Notes: generated by a model not told the origin, from the letters alone. A stretch of 36,279 bases of DNA from Thermaurantimonas aggregans (GCF_003851885.1 NZ_BHZE01000026.1:1-36279); one strand, 5' to 3'; positions 8,863-16,374 are shown, counted from the first letter of the stretch. A program made the numbers and translations.

Positions 8863-9435
8863 TTAAAACAATATGGGTAAAATGAGATGTGTCATTAGTA
8901 GGCCGCCGATGAAGAAACCTATAACAGCTACCAGCGAAGGAAGCTGTAGGTTGCTCAATCCGGAAATTGCGTGCCCTGAGGTACAACCTCCCGCATAGCG
9001 CGAACCAAATCCTATCATTAGACCTCCGAGGGCAAGAATCAGGAATCCCTTGATTGTTAAAACATTGCTCCAGTCCATAAGCTCAGAGGGCTGCATACCT
9101 GTAGGAGCTTGAAAGTTCATTTCTGCCAATCGCTCAATGGTTTTTGGTGAGATGTCTACCGGCTCCTCTTGATAACTTAAAAAGTTTTTTGCAACGTAAC
9201 CGCCAATGATCGACCCGGTAAGGAACATCAAATTCCAAGCTTGTGATTTCCAGTCGAAGTCAAAAAATTTCACTTTTTTACCGGCACCAGCAATGGTACA
9301 AATCGTCCTGAGATTAGATGAAAAGCCAAATTGCTTCCCAAAAAACAAGAGGGCAAACATTGTGGCTGCTATCAAACCACCAGAAAACCACCACGGCCAG
9401 GGGCTCATTATAAAGTCAACAAAGCTATTTTTCAT
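8863..9435 (-). CDS. YeeE/YedE family sulfur transporter half, N-terminal-type unit
   Basis: Membrane protein of 190 residues with several hydrophobic helices and the family motif AGGCTSGHAISG (Cys151, His155). A second Cys lies in LRTICTIAG (Cys46). In full-length YeeE these elements sit in one chain; here they are split over two adjacent genes, a common arrangement in Bacteroidota and Proteobacteria. An extramembrane loop of about 40 residues (roughly 85-125) separates the early helices from the CTSGH repeat. The start codon lies within the last codons of the upstream Usp gene (11-nt overlap), indicating translational coupling. Proposed role: import of thiosulfate or other sulfane sulfur compounds across the inner membrane. 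Confidence 0.87.
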   Translation of the reverse strand: MKNSFVDFIMSPWPWWFSGGLIAATMFALLFFGKQFGFSSNLRTICTIAGAGKKVKFFDFDWKSQAWNLMFLTGSIIGGYVAKNFLSYQEEPVDISPKTIERLAEMNFQAPTGMQPSELMDWSNVLTIKGFLILALGGLMIGFGSRYAGGCTSGHAISGLSNLQLPSLVAVIGFFIGGLLMTHLILPILF

Positions 9436-10267
9436 AGAGTCTGAAGGTTATGAAGGGTTTATACATGTGATTTATTAATTTTTCTGCTACGCTTGAGTAA
9501 AAAAGACTTCCTTTTCCATGTGTTCCAAGGCAAATAATATCCATAGAATGCATTTGGTCGAAGTGGAACACCCCATGCTCTACATCTGTATCTTTCAGTA
9601 CATTAATGGAATAATTTTCTAGTTGATTTTCTTTCGCAAAGCTTTCCATTTTTTTCTTTAGCTCTTGTGATTCATGGGTTTTAGAGCGCGATGTCAGAAT
9701 GTGCAGCAAGTGAATTTTACACTGAAAAGCTTCTCTTATGCGCTTCATAAGACTTATGTCAAAATCCTCTTCAGCCAGAAAATCGTGTACAAAGAGTATG
9801 TTTTTGATCTCAAGTTGGCTGCGATCACAACTCAAAGACAGCACTGGTACCTTCGATTTGCGCACTACTAATTGGGTCTCAGTTCCACCTATTTTATCGC
9901 GCAGACCTTCCACGCCTTTGGTACCCATGGCTATTAAATCAAAGCCATTTTTCTCTGCAAAGGAGATGATACCTTCTGTGATTTTTCCGGAGCGAATGTG
10001 TGTATGAATGTTGCCTTCAAGGCGCTTTTTAAGTTCTTCAAATTTTTGAACAGCCAGGTCGTACTGTTTTTGTACAAAGGTTGGCGCAATATCACCACAT
10101 GTTGTAATTTTTCCATTTTCATCAATGCTTACAGATTCCGGTGTATTGAGTATATGAATGAAGTGAATCTCCACCGGAAGTTTTTCTTCCAACTTTTTCA
10201 CCAGAATATAGGCATATTCTGATTGAATGGAAAAGTCGGAAGGAATCAGAATTTTTACTGGTTTCAT
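9425..10267 (-). CDS. Tandem-domain universal stress protein (UspA family)
   Basis: Cytosolic protein of 280 residues with two Usp domains. The first (about 1-145) begins VKILIPSDFS and ends with DLIAMGTKGVEGLRD and VVRKSKVPVLSL. The second (about 150-280) contains LFVHDFLAEED and ends DIICLGTHGKGSLFY. The GTKG and GTHGKGS stretches resemble the nucleotide-binding G-x2-G-x9-G(S/T) loop, so ATP binding is plausible for the second domain. It leads the third sulfur transcription unit, with 170 nt of AT-rich upstream sequence holding palindromes that could be operators. Usp genes often accompany redox or sulfur operons as stress modulators; its precise part here is unknown. Confidence 0.88.
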   Translation of the reverse strand: MKPVKILIPSDFSIQSEYAYILVKKLEEKLPVEIHFIHILNTPESVSIDENGKITTCGDIAPTFVQKQYDLAVQKFEELKKRLEGNIHTHIRSGKITEGIISFAEKNGFDLIAMGTKGVEGLRDKIGGTETQLVVRKSKVPVLSLSCDRSQLEIKNILFVHDFLAEEDFDISLMKRIREAFQCKIHLLHILTSRSKTHESQELKKKMESFAKENQLENYSINVLKDTDVEHGVFHFDQMHSMDIICLGTHGKGSLFYSSVAEKLINHMYKPFITFRLYEK

Positions 10268-10293
10268 TGTTTTGAAAAGTTTTGTTTTTAATT

Positions 10294-10323
10294 GAATTAA
10301 AGTTTAATTCATGCTATTCATGA
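10294..10323. promoter_or_regulatory. Palindromes upstream of the usp-yeeE-tsdA unit
   Basis: GAATTAAAGTTTAATTC (10294-10310) is a perfect 8-1-8 inverted repeat. It is followed directly by TCATGCTATTCATGA (10309-10323), a 5-bp inverted repeat. Both lie 27-57 nt upstream of the Usp start on the minus strand, where an operator would sit. No convincing TAnnTTTG element with correct spacing was found, so the promoter itself is not assigned. AT-richness makes chance palindromes possible. Confidence 0.35.
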
Positions 10324-10440
10324 TTGATTTTGTTTATTAAGCTAAAGTAAAATAGCTATTCAAAACAGTTAATAATTTTTTATCGATTTTAACGTCTAAA
10401 TTTGTTTTATCTAAGCAAAGTATTTTTTTTAACGTATGAC

Positions 10441-10475
10441 AAAAAAGTGCCGGCATTTAGCCGGCTTTTTGTTAT
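10441..10475 (-). terminator. Rho-independent terminator after the secreted rhodanese gene
   Basis: On the minus strand, an A tract precedes GCCGGC, a TAAAT loop and GCCGGC, followed by a T run. The G+C core with flanking A/T tracts could end transcription in both directions. It lies about 32 nt after the rhodanese stop (10507) and separates that unit from the usp-tsdA unit. Confidence 0.8.
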
Positions 10476-10506
10476 TAAACCCCCTAATAAAAGAGCTTTT
10501 TACTTT

Positions 10507-10851
10507 TTACTTCTGGCCCTTAACCTTTCGGTCTACATCGAGCCAGGTTCCACCGTTTGTCACGTTGGTGATTCCGTTTTGTCTCAGTATTTGCTCAGCA
10601 CGTGCACTTCTGGCGCCACTTCTGCAGAAAACTACAATCGGCTTGTCGGTTTTAAATTCATTGATGCGCGCTTGTATTTCGTGCAGTGGAATGTTAATTG
10701 CGCCTTTAGCTGTACCTTCAGCAAATTCTTGTGGTGTGCGTACATCTACAAGAAGTGCTTTGCGATAATCTATTTCACCTTGCTGCTTTTGGCCAAAAGC
10801 AGTTACAACGGCTAATAAGGTGAAAATGGATGCGAAAACAATTTTTTTCAT
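10507..10851 (-). CDS. Exported single-domain rhodanese
   Basis: Periplasmic sulfurtransferase of 114 residues. Residues 1-20 form a signal peptide (MKKIVFASIF... ending AFGQ). The mature part is one rhodanese domain with LLVDVRTPQEFAEG, the active-site loop CRSGARS (Cys76) and a closing GGTWLDV segment. The six-residue CRSGAR loop is the size typical of sulfur-accepting rhodaneses. The start at 10851 is preferred over an in-frame ATG at 10887, because only the shorter form begins with a signal peptide; it leaves 5 nt to the upstream cytosolic rhodanese. The pair look like a duplication with one copy exported. It may receive sulfane sulfur made by the periplasmic enzymes of the island. Confidence 0.9.
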   Translation of the reverse strand: MKKIVFASIFTLLAVVTAFGQKQQGEIDYRKALLVDVRTPQEFAEGTAKGAINIPLHEIQARINEFKTDKPIVVFCRSGARSARAEQILRQNGITNVTNGGTWLDVDRKVKGQK

Positions 10852-10856
10852 CGCAA

Positions 10857-11144
10857 TTAATATTGATTTCTCAACACATCTTGCCATGTACCGGCATTGT
10901 ATACATTTTTAATTCCGTAGCTATTGAGAATTTGCTTAGCCATTTCGCTGCGGTTTCCTGAGCGGCAGAATACTACGATATTTTTTCTGTTTTGAAACTC
11001 AGAAAGGTGGTAAGGAATCTGGTCTACAGGAATGTTGATCGCATTGCGAGCAGAACCTTCCATAAATTCATATGGACTACGTACATCTACCAGAAGGGTG
11101 CCTTCTTGGTTGATGATTTCTTTGAGATTTACTGTCTCTGTCAT
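10857..11144 (-). CDS. Cytosolic single-domain rhodanese
   Basis: Compact 95-residue rhodanese without signal peptide. It has LLVDVRSPYEFMEGSARNAI, the active loop CRSGNRS (Cys60) and a C-terminal AGTW segment. Such proteins accept and pass on sulfane sulfur as a Cys-persulfide. It is closely similar in layout to the exported rhodanese that follows 5 nt downstream, suggesting duplication. The TauE/SafE gene is 13 nt upstream. Likely role: a cytoplasmic persulfide carrier linking sulfur import to the MBL/rhodanese fusion proteins. Confidence 0.92.
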   Translation of the reverse strand: MTETVNLKEIINQEGTLLVDVRSPYEFMEGSARNAINIPVDQIPYHLSEFQNRKNIVVFCRSGNRSEMAKQILNSYGIKNVYNAGTWQDVLRNQY

Positions 11145-11157
11145 TTTTATTAGGAAT

Positions 11158-11958
11158 TTATTTTAATGTTTCTTTTAAAATGATATAAATACCCATTACG
11201 AGTACAAACCAGCCAAAGGCGGGTTTGAGTTTCTTTCCGTCGATCTTTTTCGAAAGAGCGCTACCAATCAGAATACCAACTATAGCCATACCTGATACCA
11301 TCAGAATCAGAGGCCAATTCATGGGTGTTTCACTGCTTTCGCCAAAAAAGCCGATCAACGATTTAGCTGCAATAATTACCAATGAAGTACCTACGGCTTC
11401 TTTCATGGGCAACTTACTAAGCACTACAAGTGCTGGGATGATTAAAAAGCCACCGCCGGCTCCAACCATACCTGTAAGAATGCCAACTACTGTACCTTCA
11501 AGCAGTATGAGGGGATAGTTAAACTCTTGTTTTCCACTTTCACTCTCGCCTGTTTTATTAGGATTTTCCTTCTTAATCATGCTGTACGATGCAGCAATCA
11601 TTAGTACAGCAAAGAGCAGCATGAGTAAAAGACTTTTAGTCACTACAAAATCCCCAATGGCAAATACCTCTTTTGGTATAGCTGGCACAATGTAGGCTCT
11701 TGTAGCGAATACAGCTACGATAGACGGAATGCCAAAAACTATGGCTGTACGAACATTTACCAGTTGATTTTTGAAATAGGTGTACGAACCGATAGCGCTA
11801 GTAAGGCCAACTATGAACAGAGAATATGCAGTGGCTGCAACAGGCTCTACATATAGCAGATATACTAATACTGGTACTGTGAGAATGCTACCACCACCAC
11901 CGATGAGACCAAGAGATACTCCGATGAGTATTGAAGCTATATAGCCTAGAATTTCCAT
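11158..11958 (-). CDS. TauE/SafE family sulfite or sulfur-anion exporter
   Basis: Inner-membrane permease of 266 residues with about eight helices in two homologous halves. Each half carries the family glycine-rich signature (GLIGGGGSILTVPVLVYL near the start and GMVGAGGGFLIIPALVVLS near residue 165). TauE/SafE proteins move sulfite, sulfoacetate or related anions. In an operon that oxidises persulfides to sulfite (MBL-fold dioxygenase 59 nt upstream), export of sulfite or thiosulfate is the natural inference. The hydrophilic loop around residues 130-147 separates the halves. The start at 11958 gives the canonical short N-terminus. Confidence 0.9.
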   Translation of the reverse strand: MEILGYIASILIGVSLGLIGGGGSILTVPVLVYLLYVEPVAATAYSLFIVGLTSAIGSYTYFKNQLVNVRTAIVFGIPSIVAVFATRAYIVPAIPKEVFAIGDFVVTKSLLLMLLFAVLMIAASYSMIKKENPNKTGESESGKQEFNYPLILLEGTVVGILTGMVGAGGGFLIIPALVVLSKLPMKEAVGTSLVIIAAKSLIGFFGESSETPMNWPLILMVSGMAIVGILIGSALSKKIDGKKLKPAFGWFVLVMGIYIILKETLK

Positions 11959-12017
11959 TGTCGTTGTTTGCTAAGGAAAGAAGAGGTAAGGCCACCAGAG
12001 CCTTACCTGAAAATAGA

Positions 12018-13421
12018 TTATTCAGAAACTAACTCCTCGCCGGCAGCAGCCCATTCGTTGATGCCTGGAGAGTAGTTTACGATGTTGTTAAATCCATATT
12101 TAGTGAGCAGTGAGTAGCCAATAGAGGCTCTGTCACCACCTTGGCAGTGGATGATTACTTTTTTGTCTTTACTGATTTTATCGAGATTGTTGGGGAGAGT
12201 TCCCACAAATACGTGGTCAGCACCTTTGATGTGTCCTGACTTGTATTCGCTGGCACCGCGAAGGTCAACAACTTGAATGTTGTTAGCTGAAATAAGTTTC
12301 TTTAATTCTTCTTTTTCCACAAATTCTACGGTTGCCAGTTTTCCTCCGTTCTTAGTGTAAGGGTCAGTAGAATCGATGTAGCCTTTTACATTATCGAGGC
12401 CGATTCGCATGAGCTTGCGAGCGATATCTTCCAGCTGATCTTCAGCAGCTAAGAGCATGAAGGGCTTGTCGTAGTCAAGATACCAACCTGCCCAAGTAGC
12501 TAGGGAGTTGTTGTTTTGAATATTGATGCTACCAGGAATGAAACCTTTGGCGAAATTAACCTTATTACGAGTATCTACCAGAGGAGTACCTTGATTGAAA
12601 GCCTCTATAAACTCACTGTCGCTCAACTTTTTGTACTTTGGCACTTCAGTTACAAGAGCTCTCTCTACTTTGTTGAGCTTCTTCATCATAGCGAAGTAGC
12701 GAGGAGGCTCTGGTTGGTCTGCCAGAAGGTAGCTGATGAAACCTTCTTTATCGTTCATGTAGCGGAAAGCCCAGTTGCGCATTTTTTCATAACCTACGGT
12801 AGAGCTGGGTACAGCACCTAGGGCTTTACCACAGGCTGAACCTGCACCATGGCCAGGCCATACTTGTACGAAGTCGGGAAGAGCAGCAAATTTTTTCAGT
12901 GATTCATACATCTGCTCAGCACCTGCACGTTGTGTGCCTGTTTGACCAGCAGCTTTTTCGAGTAAGTCGGGTCTTCCTACATCACCTACAAACACAAAGT
13001 CGCCAGTGAAAATCATTACAGGTTCAGGGCTGGCAGGGGTATCAGTAAGCAGAAAGCTGATGTGCTCAGGAGTGTGACCTGGTGTATGCATCACTTTGAT
13101 TTTCAGATTACCCACCATAATCTCATCTCCATCTTTGAGCCCTACATGTGGAAATTGATATTGCCAGTCGGCACCACCTTCGTCGCTCAGATAAATTTGA
13201 GCTCCTGTAAGCTGGGCTAATTCACGGCTTCCTGAAAGGAAATCGGCGTGAATGTGTGTTTCGAAGATGTGGGTAATCTTAAACTTATTGGCTTTTGCAA
13301 TCTCGAGATATACATCTACATCCCTACGAGGGTCAATTACTGCAGCAACACCTGCTGCCTGACATCCGATTACGTAGCTTGCTTGTGCTAGAGTTTTATC
13401 GTAAACGTGCTGAAAAAACAT
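12018..13421 (-). CDS. MBL-fold persulfide dioxygenase-like / double rhodanese fusion (copy 1)
   Basis: Protein of 467 residues: an ETHE1-like metallo-beta-lactamase domain (about 1-240) followed by two rhodanese domains (about 265-355 and 370-465). Metal motif THIHAD (His56, His58, Asp60), then HTPGHTPEH, FTGDFVFVGDVGRPDLL and WPGHGAGS, all as in persulfide dioxygenases, which oxidise glutathione or other low-molecular-weight persulfide to sulfite using Fe(II). The first rhodanese has LLAAEDQLE in place of the catalytic Cys loop and looks inactive; the second has HCQGGDRAS (Cys426). It leads a unit with tauE and two rhodaneses. A paralogue lies directly upstream, separated by a terminator. 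The persulfide-dioxygenase assignment is family-based. Confidence 0.88.
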   Translation of the reverse strand: MFFQHVYDKTLAQASYVIGCQAAGVAAVIDPRRDVDVYLEIAKANKFKITHIFETHIHADFLSGSRELAQLTGAQIYLSDEGGADWQYQFPHVGLKDGDEIMVGNLKIKVMHTPGHTPEHISFLLTDTPASPEPVMIFTGDFVFVGDVGRPDLLEKAAGQTGTQRAGAEQMYESLKKFAALPDFVQVWPGHGAGSACGKALGAVPSSTVGYEKMRNWAFRYMNDKEGFISYLLADQPEPPRYFAMMKKLNKVERALVTEVPKYKKLSDSEFIEAFNQGTPLVDTRNKVNFAKGFIPGSINIQNNNSLATWAGWYLDYDKPFMLLAAEDQLEDIARKLMRIGLDNVKGYIDSTDPYTKNGGKLATVEFVEKEELKKLISANNIQVVDLRGASEYKSGHIKGADHVFVGTLPNNLDKISKDKKVIIHCQGGDRASIGYSLLTKYGFNNIVNYSPGINEWAAAGEELVSE

Positions 13422-13501
13422 AGTTCTCTTTGTTTTTAAATTTCTTTTGCAAATGTCAGGCTGATTTTAATCATGTTTTTGGTACTTATGTTACAAAAGA
13501 A

Positions 13502-13532
13502 AAAACCACCTGCACTTTTAGCAAGTGGTTTT
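13502..13532 (-). terminator. Rho-independent terminator after MBL/rhodanese copy 2
   Basis: Inverted repeat AAAACCAC (13502-13509) and GTGGTTTT (13525-13532), extended by TGC/GCA after one mismatch, with a 7-nt loop. On the minus strand it is followed by TTTTTTCTTTT-like sequence. It lies 25 nt after the stop of the 13557-14978 gene, so that gene is probably transcribed alone. Confidence 0.85.
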
Positions 13533-13556
13533 ATTATGTGTATGTAAATCAGTTAA

Positions 13557-14978
13557 TTATAACTCAGTAGTTGGGCAAACATAATCTGTTACGCGGAACT
13601 TTCCGGTCTCTTTCATTGCCTTGAAACCACCGATTACATTCACCAGTTTATCGTAGCCGCGGCTTTTTAGAATTGAAATAAACGCCATGGAACGATAGCC
13701 GCCGGCACAGTGCACGTAGTACTTCTTTTCGGGGTTGAGCAGCTTCATGCTATCGTTGATGTAGTCGAGCGGAGCTACCATGGCCTCTACTACGTGCTCG
13801 CTGTTGTATTCGCTGTTTTTGCGCACATCTACTATGTTGATGTCTTCTTTAGCATAAAGTTCAGCGAGTTCTTCAGCGGTCACTTGTTCAACGGTGTCGA
13901 TTTCAAAACCTGCGTTCTTCCAAGCTTCAATACCGCCTTTTAGATAGCCAACTACATTGTCAAAACCAACGCGAGCCAAGCGAGTAATAGCCTCTTCTTC
14001 GCGGCCTTGGTCGCATACGAGCAGCAGAGGTGTAGTGACATCTGGAATGAGTGTACCCACCCAAATAGCAAAGCTGCCGTCGAGACCGATGTTGATAGAG
14101 TTGGGGACGTGTCCCTTAGCAAAATCGTCGGCACTGCGCGTATCCAGAATAACAGGCCGCGTTTCAGTGGCTACTATTTCAAACTCCTTGGGATCAAGTG
14201 CTCTTTTGGCCTTTTCAAAAACATTGTCAATAGACTCGTAGCCTTTCACATTCATCAAAACGTTGGCCGGGAAGTAACCTGGAGGGGGTGTAAGACCTTC
14301 GAGCAGTTTGGCGATAAACTGCTCACGTGTAAGTTTGGGATCGAGTGCGTAATTGGTTTTCTTTTGATTGCCAAGTGTATCGGATGTCTCTTTGCTCATC
14401 TTCTTTCCGCAAGGGCTACCAGCCCCGTGAGCCGGATATACTATCAAATGATCAGGAAGGGGAAGAATTTTTTTATGAATGGAGTCGTAAAGATGTGAGG
14501 CTAACTTCTCCGGAGTAAGATCTTCTACCACTTTTTGAGCAAGATCCGGACGACCTACATCACCGATGAAAAGGGTATCGCCAGTAAAAAGTGCTGTTTC
14601 TTTTCCATTTTCATCGATAAGCAGGTAGCAGCTGCTCTCCATGGTATGACCTGGTGTGTGAATAAGGCGAATTTTGACTTTTCCGAGTTGAAATTCCTCA
14701 CCATCCTTGGCAATGTAGGCGTCGTAACCAGGTTCAATCAATACCGGACCAAGAACGATTTTCGCTCCGGTTTTTTTGCTTAGATCAACGTGGCCTGAAA
14801 CGAAATCAGCATGATAATGTGTTTCAAACACATATTTAATACGTGCTCCCGACTTGGAAGCTCTTTCGATGTAAGGATGTACCTCCCGAAGAGGGTCTAT
14901 GACGGCGGCCTCTCCTTCACTTTCGATGTAATATGCACCTTGGGCAAGGCATCCTGTATAAATCTGTTCTACTACCAT
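13557..14978 (-). CDS. MBL-fold persulfide dioxygenase-like / double rhodanese fusion (copy 2)
   Basis: Protein of 473 residues with the same architecture as the neighbouring 467-residue paralogue: an MBL-fold domain with THYHAD (His54, His56, Asp58), HTPGHT (His107), FTGDTLFIGDVGRPDLA and YPAHGAGSPCGK, then two rhodanese domains. Here both rhodaneses keep a candidate nucleophile: CDQGREEEA (Cys322) in the first and HCAGGYRS (Cys424) in the second, with an extra Cys in the C-terminal VCPTTEL tail. It can therefore both oxidise a persulfide and relay sulfur through two sites. A terminator follows, so it forms a single-gene unit diverging from the MerR regulator gene. An inverted repeat in the upstream region may be its operator. 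Confidence 0.88.
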   Translation of the reverse strand: MVVEQIYTGCLAQGAYYIESEGEAAVIDPLREVHPYIERASKSGARIKYVFETHYHADFVSGHVDLSKKTGAKIVLGPVLIEPGYDAYIAKDGEEFQLGKVKIRLIHTPGHTMESSCYLLIDENGKETALFTGDTLFIGDVGRPDLAQKVVEDLTPEKLASHLYDSIHKKILPLPDHLIVYPAHGAGSPCGKKMSKETSDTLGNQKKTNYALDPKLTREQFIAKLLEGLTPPPGYFPANVLMNVKGYESIDNVFEKAKRALDPKEFEIVATETRPVILDTRSADDFAKGHVPNSINIGLDGSFAIWVGTLIPDVTTPLLLVCDQGREEEAITRLARVGFDNVVGYLKGGIEAWKNAGFEIDTVEQVTAEELAELYAKEDINIVDVRKNSEYNSEHVVEAMVAPLDYINDSMKLLNPEKKYYVHCAGGYRSMAFISILKSRGYDKLVNVIGGFKAMKETGKFRVTDYVCPTTEL

Positions 14979-15122
14979 GGTCTTTTTGATTTTAATTGTT
15001 AAATTTTCGTGAACAAAAATCGGTCAATTGCCATATGGTGTGCAGTGGTAATCATCACATTAGATGCTAACTTTTATCAGCCCAATCTGTGACAAATGAG
15101 ATATTTAAAAAAATGAATCAAT

Positions 15123-15147
15123 CTGTCAACATTTCAACCGTTGACAG
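15123..15147. promoter_or_regulatory. Inverted repeat between the divergent sulfur and light-regulon genes
   Basis: CTGTCAAC (15123-15130) and GTTGACAG (15140-15147) form a perfect 8-bp inverted repeat with a 9-nt spacer. It is 145 nt upstream of the minus-strand MBL/rhodanese gene and 92 nt upstream of the plus-strand MerR gene. It has no T tract and lies between two promoter regions, so an operator is more likely than a terminator. The binding protein is unknown. Confidence 0.45.
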
Positions 15148-15168
15148 GTTACTTTGAATGAATTTAAA

Positions 15169-15212
15169 TTGTTTAATATAAGTGTGTTTAAAATTAAACA
15201 CTACTACTTTTG
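15169..15212 (+). promoter_or_regulatory. Promoter and candidate operators of the MerR regulator gene
   Basis: TACTTTTG (15205-15212) matches the -7 consensus TAnnTTTG. The perfect inverted repeat TGTTTAAAATTAAACA (15185-15200) covers the place of the -33 element, and another TTGTTTAA half-site lies at 15169-15176. The same half-sites recur at the sigma-factor promoter. The arrangement suggests that the MerR protein represses its own gene; this is inference. Confidence 0.55.
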
Positions 15213-15238
15213 TCGGATTAATGCGTGTAGTTTGTTAA

Positions 15239-16126
15239 ATGACCAATCGATACTCCATTAAAGATTTAGAGCAATTATCAGGAATTAAAGCCCATACTAT
15301 TCGTATTTGGGAGCAGCGATACAAACTGATTACTCCCAAAAGGACTGAAACAAATATTCGCTATTACCTCGATAGCGATCTGAAAAAGCTACTCAATATC
15401 AGTGTTTTAATAAAAAAGGGTATTAAGATCAGCAAAATATCACAGCTTAGCAATGAAGAAATTCAAGCCTTAGTGCTTGAATACTCACGCTACAGAGGTG
15501 AATACGAAGCCCAAATCAATGGCCTTAAAATGGCCATGATCGACTTTGATGTGGAGTATTTCGAAAAAATCCTCGGCCAGTGCTTCTTTACCTTCGGCCC
15601 AGATGTAACCTTTACCCAAATCCTTGGCAAATTCATTGCTGAAATAGGTATTTTATGGCAAACCAACTCTATTTCCATTGCTCATGAGCACTTTATTTCA
15701 AATCTGATCAAGCAAAAACTCTTTGCAGCAATCGATCAAATGATCGTTACACCGAAACCTGACACCGAACCCATTGTATTATACTTACCTGATAATGAAC
15801 TTCATGAGCTCAGCTTGCTCTACATATATTATACATTGAAGAAAAAAGGCTACCGGGTACTTTATCTCGGGCAATCAGTACCGGCTGAAAACCTTAAAGA
15901 ACTTTTTGATAAAACCGGTAGACGCCTTTTTATATCCATTTTTACCTCAAATCCTTTTTCAGAAGAAGTCGAAGACTACATAAAAAAGCTGGATGAATTG
16001 TTTGGTGAAAACGACTGCTGGTTCCATTTTACTGGTTATCAAGTGCAAAATGTTACCGATCTGAATTTCAATAAGGAACGTTTTCACATCCATCCGTCCG
16101 TAGAGTCAATCTGCGATTCTTTTTAA
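15239..16126 (+). CDS. MerR-family regulator with B12-binding-like domain (CarH/LitR type)
   Basis: Transcription regulator of 295 residues. A MerR winged-helix domain (residues 4-70, with AHTIRIWEQRY and NIRYYL) is joined to a cobalamin-binding-like region. The helical cap keeps the CarH-type W-x9-EH motif (Trp140, Glu150, His151). The Rossmann-like part carries ELHELS (Glu187, His189, Ser192), close to the cobalamin signature E/DxHxxG but with Ser for the final Gly. In Myxococcus, Thermus and Streptomyces such proteins repress carotenoid genes in the dark and release DNA when adenosylcobalamin is photolysed. The downstream ECF sigma factor and crt genes fit that role exactly. Whether this copy still binds B12 needs testing. 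Confidence 0.88.
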   Translation: MTNRYSIKDLEQLSGIKAHTIRIWEQRYKLITPKRTETNIRYYLDSDLKKLLNISVLIKKGIKISKISQLSNEEIQALVLEYSRYRGEYEAQINGLKMAMIDFDVEYFEKILGQCFFTFGPDVTFTQILGKFIAEIGILWQTNSISIAHEHFISNLIKQKLFAAIDQMIVTPKPDTEPIVLYLPDNELHELSLLYIYYTLKKKGYRVLYLGQSVPAENLKELFDKTGRRLFISIFTSNPFSEEVEDYIKKLDELFGENDCWFHFTGYQVQNVTDLNFNKERFHIHPSVESICDSF

Positions 16127-16374
16127 TTAGTCATTCGTTACAAATTTTCTGTCTTTGAGCAAGTCATCTGTGCAGGTTTAGTACTGATGGCAGAATAATA
16201 TAGGTTAATCGTTTAAAAATTATTATAAATGTACCTACATGTAAATAATTATTATGTTAATTGTCAAATAAATACATTTTTTGTTTAAGTAATAGCAAAA
16301 AAAATTAAACAAAACACTTGCATGTATCGATTCTTTGTTTAACTTTGTAGCATAAAATATTAAACAAACATGCT
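16127..16374 (+). promoter_or_regulatory. Promoter and paired operators of the ECF-sigma/carotenoid/pterin operon
   Basis: TTG (16318-16320), 19 nt, then TAACTTTG (16340-16347) is a complete Bacteroidota promoter; transcription would start near 16353, about 22 nt before the ATG. Two TTGTTTAA...TTAAACAA pairs surround it: 16281-16288 with 16305-16312, and 16335-16342 with 16360-16367. The second pair overlaps the -7 box and the start point, ideal for repression by a dimeric MerR protein. Distance between half-sites is 24 and 25 nt start to start. The first half of this spacer (16127-16270) is AT-rich and shows nothing else. Confidence 0.65.

Noticed and set aside
8837-8986. Extension of the YeeE half-protein to 187 residues
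   Set aside because: It overlaps the preceding YeeE gene and lacks family or membrane character; the ATG at 8836 begins at a helix.
10402-10815. Plus-strand 137-residue frame
   Set aside because: It covers the terminator and the antisense of the exported rhodanese; no product recognised.
15149-15160. TTACTTTG-like promoter upstream of the MerR gene
   Set aside because: It has only one base between TA and TTTG, so it does not fit TAnnTTTG; the site at 15205-15212 is better.
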